Positions 1 to 12,367 of a DNA stretch of 64,000 nt are shown here, piece after piece (position 1 is the stretch's first letter; every line of letters starts with the position of its first letter). The notes beneath the pieces are model-generated. The model had not been told where the DNA came from and ran no database searches. It saw nothing but the letters and a program-made list of their open reading frames with translations. Position numbers and translations under genes: made by a program. Origin of the DNA: Theileria orientalis strain Shintoku. Taxonomy: Eukaryota > Apicomplexa > Aconoidasida > Piroplasmida > Theileriidae. Location: contig NC_025262.1 of assembly GCF_000740895.1 (NCBI RefSeq), positions 1,170,001 to 1,234,000 on the forward strand, in the 5' to 3' direction.

Positions 1-2
1 AG

Positions 3-332
3 CAGCACACGTACTTCAACCCCGAAAACGACAAGTCGAAGACCAACAACACGATGAAGCACACGATTTCGAAGACGAACTCTGAATGGTGTCTGGGAGA
101 CAACAATACGACCCTCAGGATTAAGCTGCACAACGGCGACCTGATTAACCTAAAAATATCCCAGGAGGCTACGATTGGGGATCTGCGGCAGTTTATAGCG
201 AGAAACAGTCCCGAGGGAGCCGCTGGAGGCCTGCTTTACGGGTATCCGCCCAGGGTCATCGGATTTATGGACTCAACAACACTCAAGGAGGCAGACATTC
301 TCAACTGCAACGTAATCCAAAACAAAACTTAA
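3..332 (+). CDS. UBX-domain protein, C-terminal part (p47/Shp1-like)
   Basis: This is the 3' end of a gene that begins before the window. The frame is open from base 3 to the TAA at 330-332. The last 80 or so residues read as a UBX domain: a beta-grasp start (LRIKLHNGDLINLKI), the TIGDLRQFI helix, the YPPRVI strand and the closing TLKEADILNCNVIQN. UBX domains of the p47/Shp1/UBX family bind the N domain of the segregase CDC48/p97 and recruit it to ubiquitinated cargo or membranes. The ending just after the UBX domain fits p47 architecture. The upstream SEP and UBA regions lie outside the window, so the subfamily is a guess. The UBX call comes from recalled family patterns. Confidence 0.72.
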   Translation, partial: QHTYFNPENDKSKTNNTMKHTISKTNSEWCLGDNNTTLRIKLHNGDLINLKISQEATIGDLRQFIARNSPEGAAGGLLYGYPPRVIGFMDSTTLKEADILNCNVIQNKT

Positions 333-569
333 CAAATTATGAGACATACGCTTTACAATAGACCCATTGTTACACAGTACCGTAGTCCACGTGTTGTACT
401 TAGCATTTTAGTCCGCGTGTTGTAAACAGCATAGGAGTATGTTATACAGAGCATGAAAGTCCATGTTACACATATATATATGTAGTATATAGTAAATATA
501 GTATTACATAATTAGTATATTAGAATACACAAAGTTAGACTGATTTAAAGCAATAGAGTATGTGGTTAA

Positions 570-870
570 TTAAAAAAGGTCAACCACAGTGAACCTGCTG
601 CCCTTAAAAACAGAGTAACTTGCAGGTGTATAGTTGCGATCGGACATAAAATTAAAAATTAAGTCATCCAGCTTATCCTCAGGGGGACCGGGAACTTTTG
701 GGCCAGTAATGTTCCTGGAAACCTATGAAGGGGATGAAAAGTAAGTAACGGCTTACAGAACTCTTGGTGGTAGACAATAAGGCAAAAACTCCGAGGTCTT
801 GAGGTAAATAATAGGCAGCGGCGGCCAAGCCACAGCGAACGAATAAGGAATCCGTAGTCACATGAACCAT
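570..870 (-). CDS. Small two-exon protein of unknown function, 88 aa
   Basis: Exons are 870-757 and 722-570, with a 34-bp intron (723-756) that starts GTAAGC and ends TCATAG. Splicing keeps phase 0 and joins an Ala/Leu-rich segment (GLAAAAYYLPQDLGVFALL, perhaps one membrane helix) to a Pro-rich turn and a C-terminal end reading FKGSRFTVVDLF. Without splicing both frames stop early. I do not recognise the family. The ATG at 868-870 is the first plausible start, but an extra upstream exon is possible because this start is not preceded by a clear leader. The gene converges on the UBX gene. Real coding is inferred from the clean intron, the continuous frame and base composition unlike the AT-rich flanks. 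Confidence 0.45.
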
Positions 871-1356
871 AAGCACAAAAATAAAAAATATAAAATGATT
901 TTGAGCTAATAATGGGGGTTAACAATTATAAATAAGAGCTAGCCAAAAAGTTAAAAGTATATGAACATGGTTGTAATATAGAAGGCAGATGAAAATCAAA
1001 TATCTAATCAAGAAAAGTAATAAAAAGTAAAAAAATCGATTAAATCATGAAGATTGTTATACACACTAATCTATTAGAATTTACACATACACGAATACTT
1101 AGATTTTGAAAATTTGTACACTAATAGGTAGATATTTTTGTGAATCATGAATGCCTTAGTTTTAGTTAAACGAGAATATCAAATTCACGTTGAGTTGTAT
1201 AATAATTTGAGTTCAAAAATAAAAATAAATCAAACGTGTACATAGTTAATATTAAGTGTCCACATAATAGGTAGCGGTTACACGTATATGGCACCTCCTA
1301 ACATAATAGTTAGATTTAGTGTATATTAAAAATAAAATTTGTAATTTTACGCGAAA
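871..1356. other. AT-rich intergenic stretch
   Basis: It lies between two divergently read genes, the small minus-strand gene and the large secreted protein, so it probably carries both promoters. I see no coding frame, RNA gene or clear repeat. A string of start and stop triplets in AT-rich sequence is all that shows. Confidence 0.5.
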
Positions 1357-4300
1357 ATGAAATGTAACACAAATAAAAAAATTTTAGGTCGGTTATTGAC
1401 CTTGATGGTTATCAGCCGTCTTTTTTCAGGGGTATCGTGGGTGACCACGGTAAGCGCAATGGACAGCGATGGAAAAGACGGAGATGGTAATAAAAAAAAA
1501 TTAATATAGACAAATGTAGGAGAAAAGGGGATCAAGCCTTCAGGTGATAAAAAGAGCAATTTGAGGTCTTTTCCAACACTGATGAGTCTAAACGAGACAG
1601 AAAGGCTATATCAAGGTAACTAAAGCAAAAATAACAACATAATATCGTAGAGAACCCCGAAAACTCGCTAGAGCAGGAGCAAGAGTGTGCAGAGACCGCA
1701 TCACAGGAGGATCCAAAAGTAGAGCGGGAGGAGGCAGGAGAGGAGGCAGTTGGGGCCGAAAATAAATACAAGGGTGAGGAACAGCCAGTGGAAAACGTAG
1801 AAGAGGAAGAAGCACTGTATGAATCTGAGCAATTAAGGAGGAGCCTGGAGGGACAATCGGGAGGATCAAAGTCCGATAATCAAAAGAAGGATGATGAGAA
1901 TGATAAGAGGGAGTCTCCAGTTCTGAAGAGCACAAATCAAGAAACAGATGAAGCAAGTGAAGATACTAGTGGGCTAGATGGAGAAAATAAAGGATCACAA
2001 GATACAAACGAAGGAAAAGAGCAAGTATCAGAAAAAGAAAAAAATCAGGCCACAGAACCAGAAAAGGAAAGTGATAAGTCTACCAAACAAGAAAATAAAC
2101 AAGAAGGAGGTAGCGAAAGCTCATTAAAACAAGAAGAAGTTAACTCTACGGAAAAGGATAAAAATGGTAAGTTGGAAGAGAAGTAACTCAATGAACGAAA
2201 ACAGGGACAGAAAAAGGGAGGATCGGCAGTGTCAGTGGCGAGGAACAACAACACGACGACCACGAGCACGAGGTCGCAGGTGGCCTCGGTGAACGGAAAC
2301 AACATGTCCTCGAAGACGAGCAACAAGCAAGTGTCAGTGACGACGCACAACAACGGGACCACGACGAAGAGCAGAGAGGTCACGATATCGAAGAACAGAG
2401 AAGTGACCTCGAACAGCAACGCGACGACCATAAGGAACAACAGGGAGATCACGATAACGGAAAACAGGGAAACGACGATAAGGAAATAGAGGACCATGGA
2501 AGAGTGGGCGTCATTGAGAAGTTCAAGAAGGCAGTGAGGAGAGTGAGTATGGTTGAGTCATTGAGAGTTCCATCATTCGTGGTGCCAGGCGATGTAGCAG
2601 AGAACGTAGAAGTTAAAACGGATGAAGAGCACGTTGGCGTGACCTCAGAGGACAAAGTGTTAGTAGATATTCCAGTAAAAGGTGAAGTGTTAGTAGAAGT
2701 TCCAGTGAAAGGTGAAGTGCCAGTAGATGTACTAGTAGACGTGCCAGTAGAAGATAAAAACATAGAAGAATGTGAAGTGAGAGATGACAGAGTGGCATGT
2801 GAACTAGATGAAATCTCACAAGCACAAGCAAGGTATAAGGAGTATGAACAGGTGTGCGCAGAATTCTACATGGAAAAGGCAAACTCATCAATTTTAAAAG
2901 GAGAAGGCGAAGATGAACAGCAGGGACAGGGCGCTGGACAAGGACAAGTACAGGGCACTGAAGAAGATGATGAAAAGGTGAAGTTGATATGCTGCACACC
3001 GAAAGAAGGATGCCGTGACAGTGAAATACTGATACCAATAGTAAGTCATGAATTGGAACTGGTGATGAAAGGGGACGATAGAGTGGAACTGGTGATGACG
3101 AGTAAAGAAGAAGAAGAAAAAGAAGAACAAGAAGAAGAAGTGGTCAAGGACAACGCTAGGTTGGAACTAGTAAAGGGCAGTGAAGACGAAGAACCAGTGA
3201 TGCCAGGTGGTGATGGAGATAAACTAGTTATGCCAGATGATGCTGGAGAAAAATTAGTCACAACAGATGGTGATGGAGAAGTAGCAAAGGACAGCGCAGA
3301 TGATGAAAAACTAGTCACGGCAGATGATGATGAAGTGTTCCTGGCGAGTACTGACTGCGAAGACGTAGTGAAGCACAATGAACACGACTACACAGGAGTG
3401 GTAACACGTCAGCCTGAGAGATTGCCAACGCCATCAGAAGTATTGGAACAACTGGACGCAATGCTGCAAGAACACGATAAACAAGAGCAAGAGGAAGACC
3501 TGGAAGAAGATGAACATTGGAAACTACATGAACAGAGAGAGTTGGAATGTGCATTGGAGACAGCAGTGAAGTTAATGGGATGTGGAATGGTGAGAGATGG
3601 ACCAGTAAAAACAACGAGGAGGACAGTGAGTGGAGCGAGTAAAGTAGGTGGTTCTAGGAAAGTAAGTGAAGTAACTGAAACACATGGAGTAACTGAAGTA
3701 ACTGAAACACATGGAGTAACTGAAGTAACTGAAACACATGGAGTAACTGAAGTAACTGAAACACATGGAGTAACTGAAGTAAGTACACTAGGTAAAGCAG
3801 GTGGAGTAAGTGAACCATGTGAAACAAGTGGAATAAGTGAAACAACTGGTCAAGCAAGTGAAACAACCGGACCTAGAGGAGTAAGTGGAACAAGTGAAGT
3901 AAGTGAACCACATGGAATAACTGAACCACTTGGAGAAAACCAGGGCAAAAATAATGAAGAGCAACATGGTAAGAGTAATGAAGAAGGTAGTGGTAGTGGT
4001 AAGCAAGATCAACAAGAAGGAGTAGGAAGTAGTAGTAGAAAAAACAGCCACGGAGAAGATAAAAAAAAGGTACACAAAACAAATAGAAACAACATTGTAG
4101 AAGGACCAGAAGAAATGATTGAAGCTGTTTTAGGAGACAATGTAAAAATCATACGCTCAACAGCTATGTTGCTCAATGTGTGGCCAGTGGACTACGGAAA
4201 CAGTAAACAAGTAGCAAGAGTTATGAATATGGAACTGGTGGATGAAGAAAACCTGTTAGGATGTTACTATAAAATCAAAGTAAGAGGAGAAGAACAGGGG

Positions 4301-6523
4301 CTAATACCAATGTTGATAGAAAGAAGTACAGGAGATGAAATCATGAGAATAATAAAAAGAAAAAAAATGGAAAGAGAGGAAATGAAGAGAAAATGCCCAG
4401 AAATTAAAATACCAGAAAAAATAAGAAAAAGAGCAATAGTAATGGAACAGGGAAAAGTAGTTTACAGAGCACCAGAAACAAACACAGAGAGATTGAGTAG
4501 GCAGCCTAGGTGTGAGTGGCCAGTTACTGGCCCAGATGGAAAGAATAAGCACTCGAGATACCATTCACCAGTTACCAGTTCAAAAGAGACAAGCGACTAC
4601 TACAGGTGTCACTTAGAAGCTAATGGCCCAGATGGAACAAGAGAATACCCTAGGCGTCACTCACCAGTTACTAGTTCAGAGGCAAAGAAAAAACAAACGG
4701 GGTACATATCAACAGGAGGATTTAAGCATAACCCTAGGGATCACTCACCAGTTACCAGTTCACAGGAGGCAAGCGACTACTACAGGAACCCAGTAGTAAG
4801 AAGCACAGCATCCTATCAGTCACCAAGAGGATTTAAGCATTCTGAAGTCACTAGCTCACAGCCAGTAACTGGGAAAACAAAATACCTCACGCCATTCACC
4901 TCCTCAGAGGGAATAAACGACTACTACAGGTACCAGTCACAAAGACAGTCCCCCAAATCACAACATAGTGATACACACTCTAGAAATCCTCAAGGAGTCT
5001 ACCCAGCACTGTATAAATATCTCCAATCAGCAAATTATTCAAAGCAGCCACAAGAAGTATTCGATGATAAGTCAGGGAAAATAAGAGGTGATGGGCAACT
5101 GAAACAAACAGGTGTATCAGACCAATTACAAAGTAACACGGCATTTAAGAAGGCGATGATTTCCTCCAACAAGTCCTCAAATCAGTATCAGCAACACGCA
5201 AAAACACAAGTCGTATACCCAGAAACAAATGTATTCAGTTATCAACTACCATCTACGTCGACATCATATGGTAAATTATCTACTGCTACTTCTACTGCTA
5301 CAAGAAGAACGGAAGCATATGATGACAAACTACCAACTGCAATAGGTGGTGACAACCAAACTACAACTGCAAGAACAGTAGATGGTGATGACCAAATGAC
5401 AACTACAGTGGATAAAGTTAAGTCAAGGAAGGGGGCGACAAGAAGAGTAGATGACGTGGCTATAACAATAGAAGATGACGAGGACATAGATACTGCGATG
5501 GCAGTATATGGTGATGACAACGTAGCTACTGCGATGGCAGTAGCTGATGGATACCAACCACCTACAGCAAATGGTGACAACCAAACTACAACTGCAAGAA
5601 CAGTAGATGATGAACAAGGTACGAGTACAATAGGTGAACAAGGTATGAGTACAATAGGTGATGACCAAGATATGAGTACAATAGGTGAACAGGCTATAGT
5701 AAGGCCTAAGACGCCATTAGGCTATAGAGGAAGAAGAATATCATCAACAGAATCGTCGGAAACGTACTCGTCACCAAGTACATTGACAACATCAAGAGAA
5801 AGCTGGTCACCAAAATCGCCAATCGATGAGTTGATAAGAGTACAAATTGGAAAGGAAGAAGGAGGAGCAGTAGGAGGAAGTCAAGAAGAAGGAAATGAAG
5901 TAAAGGTAGATAAAGTAACAGCAAGATTGATAGAAGGACCAGTGTTGTATAGAATACAAGGACCATTGGGAGGATTGAGTGTGTTAGAAGAGGAGGAAGG
6001 AGCACCGAAAACGCCAAATAACTATGTCTATTTCCATGGAGGATTTGGAAAAAAAGAGCCTAAAGCACCGCCAAAAAGACCAAAGTCGAGACTAGGGTAC
6101 CACAGAGAAGGAAAAATGAAAATATCGATAAAAGCAACGTCAAAAGTAAGAAGAAGGTTGAATTTTGACGATGATAATGAAGATGGTAAGGTCTGTGGTA
6201 AGGAAAGTCACGATGGTAAGGTCTGTGGTAAGGAAAGTCACGAGGACATGGTTGATGTTAACCAAAATGACGATGGTAAGGTAGATGTTAACCAAAATGA
6301 CGATGTTGATATTAAGGACGAAGAATACAGACTCTTGGAAATGGAAGAGGCTTTAAAGGAAATAACAACATCAGATTCTGAAACGTCAACCATGGTTATG
6401 TCAACATCGAGCAGTGGAGCAAGAATAGTGATTGGAGATTCCAGTGATGAGGACACGGAGTGCCTGAGATCAATGGACGAAGAAATGACAAACTTAGGGT
6501 TGGGAGAAGATGAAGTGGATTAA
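1357..6523 (+). CDS. Very large secreted low-complexity protein, 1,686 aa, four exons
   Basis: Exons 1357-1486, 1520-1615, 1651-2166 and 2205-6523 are joined by introns of 33, 35 and 38 bp. All junctions are phase 1 and GT..AG, and the joined frame is open to the TAA at 6521-6523. The N-terminus is a signal peptide: a basic start (MKCNTNKKILGR), then LLTLMVISRLFSGVSWV, with cleavage likely after VSA. The rest is mainly Glu, Lys, Gln, Thr and Val-rich. It contains a 9-residue EVTETHGVT repeat (four copies), a PVTSS..SDYYR motif repeated several times, GKVCGKESH and VDVNQND duplications, and very basic patches (KRKKMEREEMKRK, APPKRPKSR). A less repetitive block near residues 930-1000 (AMLLNVWPVDYG) may be a folded domain. 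I find no clear FAINT/DUF529 domain. A single RGRR motif and the basic patches invite comparison with TashAT-like proteins sent to the host nucleus, but that is speculation. Confidence 0.68.
3668..3775 (+). repeat. 27-bp in-frame tandem repeat, four copies
   Basis: Four back-to-back units encode EVTETHGVT. They begin at 3668, 3695, 3722 and 3749 with no visible base differences, which points to recent expansion or homogenisation. The unit is a multiple of three, so copy number can change without breaking the frame. Confidence 0.9.
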
Positions 6524-6590
6524 TACAGTCAAAATAGTAACAAATGTAAAATCGATACTGGTATTATTATATTAATGTATACGTTTAAAT

Positions 6591-7231
6591 GTACATACCA
6601 TTAGTGTTGGAATAGATAAGTGCGTATAAATAGATAAAAGTGTATAACCACTACTGTAAGTATGCAAAAGTAAATAGATGAGTATAACCAGTACCGTAAA
6701 CATGTATAAGTAAATAGATGAGTATAACCAGTACGGTAAACATGAGGACATTAGCACTAGTGAACACTTGTAAACAGTAATAATGCAATAAATATGTACA
6801 TACTACTGATGTTGGAATAGATAAGTGCGTATAAATAGATAAAAGTGTATAACCACTACTGTAAGTATGCAAAAGTAAATAGATGAGTATAACCAGTACC
6901 GTAAACATGTATAAGTAAATAGATGAGTATAACCAGTACGGTAAACATGAGGACATTAGCACTAGTGAACACTTGTAAACAGTAATAATGCAATAAATAT
7001 GTACATACTACTGATGTTGGAATAGATAAGTGCGTATAAATAGATAAAAGTGTATAACCACTACTGTAAGTATGCAAAAGTAAATAGATGAGTATAACCA
7101 GTACCGTAAACATGTATAAGTAAATAGATGAGTATAACCAGTACGGTAAACATGAGGACATTAGCACTAGTGAACACTTGTAAACAGTAATAATGCAATA
7201 AATATGTACATACTACTGATGTTGGTATAGA
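6591..7231. repeat. 205-bp tandem repeat, three copies plus a partial fourth
   Basis: Units start at 6591, 6796 and 7001 with GTACATAC, and a truncated fourth starts at 7206. Copies two and three look identical; copy one differs in a few bases. Inside each unit a shorter motif (AAATAGATGAGTATAACCAG) occurs twice. Minus-strand open frames through the array differ only by the 205-bp shift and are repeat artefacts. The array fills the space between two converging genes. Confidence 0.93.
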
Positions 7232-7262
7232 TAAGGGTGTAAAGGTAGCATGAGTAAATTAG

Positions 7263-10200
7263 TCACGGACTCAGAATGTCGGAGTTCTGAAGCATCAGCT
7301 TAATGTCAAGAGCAGAAGGACGGTTGTCAGGAACAGGGTCGAGACACTGAAGAATCAAAGCACCCATCTTAGTCTTGGCAAGCTGGTTGGGAATGTTGGG
7401 AACGAGGCCGCGAAGAGCAGCGGAAACCATCTTCTCGCAGACGACAGTGGGAGGGTCACTCATGCTGACGACGTGGTGAAAAGGACCGCTGTAGCCAAAC
7501 ATCTCCTGGACGACGCAGCCGAAGGACCAAATGTCCCACTTCTCAGTGAGAGGGTAGCTCTCCTCAGGCATGGCGAGGGGCGCGCGCGAAAAGGAGGACT
7601 GGGAAGAGTCCGCGCCCCTGGAGGCGAGAAACTCGGACCTGATCGAAGGGTGGAGCAGAAGCTCGGGAGGCGCGTAGAGCCACGTGGCGCCGGAGACGGA
7701 GCTGATGAGGCCACTGCTGGTCTCAAAGGCGTCCCCGAAGTCGCAGAGCTTTATGTTCCACTCGGAGTCGACGATGATGTTCTCAGGCTTAATGTCGCGG
7801 TGAACGACGATGCCCTTGCCGGGGCAGGGAGTGTGCAGGTAAACGAGGGCGTCGGCGAGCTGGTGGCACATCTTCAAGGCGGCACTCGGAGGAATGAGGC
7901 GAGGAGTCCGCGAGGGGAGCTTCGAGGTGGTAGCACCGCCCCTGGGAGTGGTGGTGCTGGCCAGAGCAGCACCAGCAGCAGTAGTGGCAACACCAGCTCT
8001 AGCAGTAGTGCCAGCAGTAACACCAGCAGTAGTGCCAGAAGTGGAACCGGCCAGAGCGGCGGCGGCAGACGCGCCAGAAGCAGACTTGAAATTGACAACG
8101 CCAGCACGCACAGGCTTCACGCCGTGGCTCCCGGGGGCGGCGCCAGCCTTGAGGCCGAGGCTGGCGCCAGAAAGGCCGCCGGGAAGCCCAGCGTAGAGCT
8201 GGTAGGCAGCAGGGCGGGCCTTGTTGCTGGCAAAGGGCTGGTGAAGGCCAGAGCCAGCAGCGTTGGCGCCACCGATGGCCTTGCCGCCGACGCCGCCAGC
8301 GTAGGCCTGCTGAACGCCCTTTGCACCCTCCTGGGCCTTTCTGCTCGGGGCGACTCCACCGCCGAGAAGCTGGCTCGAGTTCTTGGAGCTGGCGTTGCCG
8401 CTGCCGACGCCTGGGGCGCAGAGAAGGTGCGCGTTGGCGTTTGCGCTAACGTTGTGGCCGCCGGGGCCGGGGAAAGCCTGCTGGGAGGCCGAGGCGCCGC
8501 TTAACATCTGGTGGATCTGACTCCCGAAGCTGTAGGCGCTCCCGTACTTGACGGTGTGCAGGTCGACGCCGTTCACGAGCTCAGTGCAGAGCCAGATGTC
8601 GAAGACGCCGAGGATGATGCCGCCGTGGATGCCGACGATGTTCCGGTGGGAGCAGCGCGAGAGGATGTCCCACTCGTTGATGAACCGCTTCATGACGCCG
8701 ACGGGGTCGTAGTTGAGCATTGCGGCGTTGGGCACCTTGACTGCGCTGTTGCCCAGGCCCTCGACGAAGCCCAGGTACACGGTCCCGAAGCTGCCCTCCT
8801 GAATGGTGTCCCAGCTGCCGCGGCAGCGGATAAGAAGTCGGTTCGGGTGCAGGTTGAACGTGCTGTTGCTGAGCCTGAGCATGGTCATCTTGAGTTCCCC
8901 GTAGTTGTTGCGGTCCAGCCCCTTGATGGCCTCGAGGTGCCAGGACTTCTGGACGTTTCCAGTGAGAGATTCAATCACCTGAAAGCATTTGAATTTAGTT
9001 TGATAATTGTTTGGCGCTAGTTAACCAACGAACGTAAATGCGTACGAGCTAACTAGCTAACACAATGTGTACTGACTAACAAATGAACGTAAATGCGTGA
9101 CTAGCTAGTTATTCGACCAATGAACGTAAATGCGTATAGATAGCTAACTGACATAAGTAAATGCTTATAGATATCTAATACAAGTAGGCAAGTACCTGGA
9201 GGCCGTTGTAGGCGTTTAAACTTGACGACTTGGAAGTTGAAAACGGCTTGAACCAGAAGTGGACGTTCCGAACTCGAGCTGCAGGATTCCTGAGGTACGG
9301 GGAGCCCATGGGCTGCGCGAGAGCCCCGTTGTGGACCTTGCGGTCATCGCGCGAGGGCTTCTGAGCCTGCTTCTGGGAGCCGAGATTGGAGTCGTTGACG
9401 AAAGAGAGCAAATCCCGGGCCTTCTCCTCGAAAACAGGCTGGTGAGAGTGCCTCTGGGCCTTCTGAGGGTCCTTCGCGGGGCGGGCAGCCCCCTTGAGGG
9501 AAGTCAGTCTCGTGTGTTTCCCCCCGTGGTCTGAATCCCTGGGCAGATACTGTATGTGCTTGAAAGACTGCTGTGTGTGCTTGTGTGAGTTTTGGTACTC
9601 ATGAGAACTGTGCTTGTGGTCGCGCGGGGATGTCAATTTTACATCCTTCAAGGTCCTGTGGGTGTATTTCGGACTGCTGTGAACGGCGCGAGAAACTAAG
9701 TGTGACTGAGTGAGCGACTTGTCAACATGAGTGGACGGGGAGTGCATGGGCTGTTCCGAGGGGCTGGCAGCCTTAAAACTCTTGTGGAACGGCCTGGAGC
9801 CCTCCATCTGCGCAGCGCGAGAGTCCTGAAACATGCCGTGCTCGGGGGCGTTTTTGTAGCGGTCGCAGGACTTGAAGCTGTCGCGGGACTCGTTGCTACG
9901 CGAACTCAGCGGCTGCTTCCCGCTGTTAAAATGGTTTTTGACCAGCGTGAACTTCTGCTTCTCTGAGGCCAGCCGGTCCTTAGGTGTGATAAAGCCCTCC
10001 TTGCAGAGACTCAGGCGACTTGAGTCAGCTGACTGCATATCAGACCTCTGCGAATACTCCGACTCCTGGGAAGGGTAGCGCTTTAGGGGCAGGGGCTCGT
10101 TGGTCCCTTTCACGTATAAATTTTTCTGAGGCTGCTGGGCGGCTCTGTCTGACTTGAGCGGCGACCCTCCGAGCTTTGTGCCGGACAGGCTCAACCTTTT

Positions 10201-10557
10201 AAGCAGGCTCAGGTTTAGGCTAAACTGCGAGTTGACGATCTCCTGCTTGGGGTCCAGGTACTTGCACTCCCCGAGTTTAAACTCGTTGCCTGGGACTGAG
10301 TTTGTGGAATCCAGACACACGCTCTTTTCGCTGTTGACGGCCGAGTCTTCCACGTTCCTCTTCAAAAAGTCGTCCTCTCCCGACTGAGTCGAGATAGACT
10401 CCATGAACTGGAACTCATTTCGCCTCAGCATCTGCGCTTTCTGGCCTGCGCGGAGCTCGGAAGACTCGAGGGGTGTATGCTTCAGATCCCCGGGAGTCGA
10501 GATGCATACTTTTCGCTCCATTTGTAAATTTGAGGACTCCTTTGAGTAATCATTCAT
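7263..10557 (-). CDS. Serine/threonine protein kinase with large Ala/Gly-rich insert, 1,025 aa
   Basis: Exons 10557-9196 and 8978-7263 join in phase 0 across a 217-bp intron. The first 454 residues are Ser/Lys/His-rich and look disordered. The second exon carries the kinase domain: glycine loop QEGSFGTVYLG, the AVKV lysine, HRNIVGIHGG, catalytic loop VHRDIKPENI, DFGDAF, APPELL in place of APE, and DIWSFGCVVQEMFG. The catalytic Lys, Asp and DFG Asp are all present, so it should be active. About 190 residues of Ala, Gly, Ser and Thr interrupt the domain between the N-lobe/hinge (CTELVNGVDLHTV) and the helix before the HRD loop (LKMCHQLADALVYLH). I cannot place it in a named kinase family. The high GC of the insert creates a long open frame on the opposite strand (7473-8504), which is a shadow. 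Confidence 0.82.
9031..9135. repeat. 13-bp motif repeated three times in the kinase intron
   Basis: AACGTAAATGCGT occurs exactly at 9031, 9086 and 9123, with a degraded fourth copy just beyond. AGCTAACTAGCTA-type words lie between copies. The repeats make up most of this unusually long intron. Confidence 0.8.
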
Positions 10558-10810
10558 GTTTACATGTCACAAAACTGAATTTGGGTGATTTTTAGTGCAG
10601 TTGCGAAATAAAATTCATTTTATACCTTTGGTGCGAAAAAAGTTAATTTACACTTAGATTTTATTTTACATAAAAAGTAACCGCGACATTAATGATACAG
10701 TGTGAAGCATGAACGGTAATCTAAGTAAATAATAAACTGAAAGCGTTACTTTTCTATTCTACAGTTACACACATGTTACCCACATTGTGGACCTGGTACA
10801 CAAAAACCAA

Positions 10811-12105
10811 TTATAGTTTTCGGTACAGAATGTCTCTGATCTGCGGATATTTTAGGTTTTTAAGTCTAACTCGGTTAACTCCGCCTGTGTATACGCTGAA
10901 TGGCGACGATAGCCTCGAATATTTTTCCGGGTCTTCTGAGGCTGCATTATTGTATAGGCTATCTAACTCGAAATAGTTGTAAATGCTGAACAGCTTCGTG
11001 CTGTTATTCAGTGGAAGTATCCCCGACTTTGAATATACCTTCGTGACTAAGCTTGTTTCCGTGCCTATGTACTTGCTCTCGTCCCTAAACTTGCTTTTCC
11101 TTATTTTTTCCGTGAATTTTTCAATCAATGCGTTCAAACTGTCTATGTCCTTTTCATATTCGCCCAGAGTCCTTTCCAAATTCCCCAAACTTTCAATCGA
11201 GTAGCCTGTGCCATCGTCCTTTGAGTCATCACCTGACTTCTGAGCTACTGAAGTGTTTAAATCCATTGCACCTTCCACCTTCTTCAGTGCCCTGGCAGAG
11301 CTATACTTAATTGAACTTCTCGTGTAATCCAATTCGTCCCTGTAGGTTAGGGCGTTTATAAATTCCGATTTATTGTGTCCCAAGTACGGCAAGTTGAACA
11401 GCCAGCTACTCAGTATTGAAGCCAGACCTGAATTAACTGACGACTTCAACTCAAAAATCGCCGATTTGAGCGATTTAACCAGCCCATCTCTCGTTGACTC
11501 CGAGCAGATTAGCCTCCTTAGCGATATTACATCTGGGTGATTTTCTCTAATTAGATCATCGTATTCTATGGCCACTACTCCTCTGGACTTTCTGTCGGTA
11601 ATATTGAGCTCTCTTACGGCAATTTTCGACCTCAGTTTTACTGAGGGCATGAGGACTATATAGTACATATCCCCTGAGTTGTATACAATTCCCAGGTCGT
11701 CATAGATGCGATTGTTCGACAAGTTCCTGACCAGAATCATTTTGTACCGATTATACAAATTCAGCCTCTCCAGGTTGTACTTTATAAACATCAGATCTCC
11801 GTTCCTGAGCGCCAGGTCCTTCTTGTCAAAATTGGTGTCAAACTTTCTCAAGTTATCAGAAAGCGTATCCTAATCATGAATAAGTTAGGAATGGATGAAA
11901 ATTATAATTTTTATGTGTCACGCTACTAGTACAATCTGAAACTCACTGTTTTATTTGCCTTAAATTGCTGCGATAGCTCTTCGCTCTTTGACTTCTGGTC
12001 CAAGTACAAAGTAACATTTTTATAACCGAAGTATAAGGTCCCAGAAATTGCAAAGCACCCTATAACGTGCTTTCTATTAATATTTTTGGTTACATTTCTA
12101 AACAT
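10811..12105 (-). CDS. Unknown protein with N-terminal membrane segment, 405 aa
   Basis: Exons 12105-11947 and 11869-10811 join in phase 0 across a 77-bp intron with a GTGAGT donor. The first exon starts MFRNVTKNINRKH, a basic run, followed by a single hydrophobic segment (VIGCFAISGTLYFGY). That pattern suits a mitochondrial or membrane signal anchor. The rest is a mixed-charge soluble region with a short coiled-coil-like stretch (LERTLGEYEKDIDSLNALIE). I do not recognise a domain. It is divergent from the U2AF35 gene across 262 bp, which probably holds both promoters. Confidence 0.7.
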
Positions 12106-12367
12106 TCTTTACAGTTCAATGAATAGTTTACAAAATCAATATACTGAATAGAAACATGACTAAGTATAGTGAATTTAAAATTAATTTACAAAATTAAAAC
12201 ATTATTATATAATCTATTTGTGAATATAACCATGTGTAAAGTAATAATATACAACTTGTAATATTCAAGCCAAATACGTTTGATGGAATCATACCCCCAT
12301 TCAACATTGATTAAGTACATTAAAAATAAATATTTTAATTTAAATCATGTAATTAACGTTTTAGATA

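Noticed and set aside
3572..3866. Phe/Tyr/Ser- and Leu/His-rich minus-strand frames opposite the EVTETHGVT repeats
   Set aside because: Antisense reading of an in-frame tandem repeat.
6651..7167. Repeated 103-residue minus-strand frames rich in Leu/Tyr
   Set aside because: They arise from the 205-bp tandem repeat and are identical apart from the shift; no start context or exon support.
7473..8504. 343-residue plus-strand frame opposite the kinase
   Set aside because: It mirrors the GC-rich Ala/Gly insert and the kinase catalytic domain in the antisense frame, has Ala/Gly/Arg-biased composition, and the minus-strand frame has all kinase motifs.
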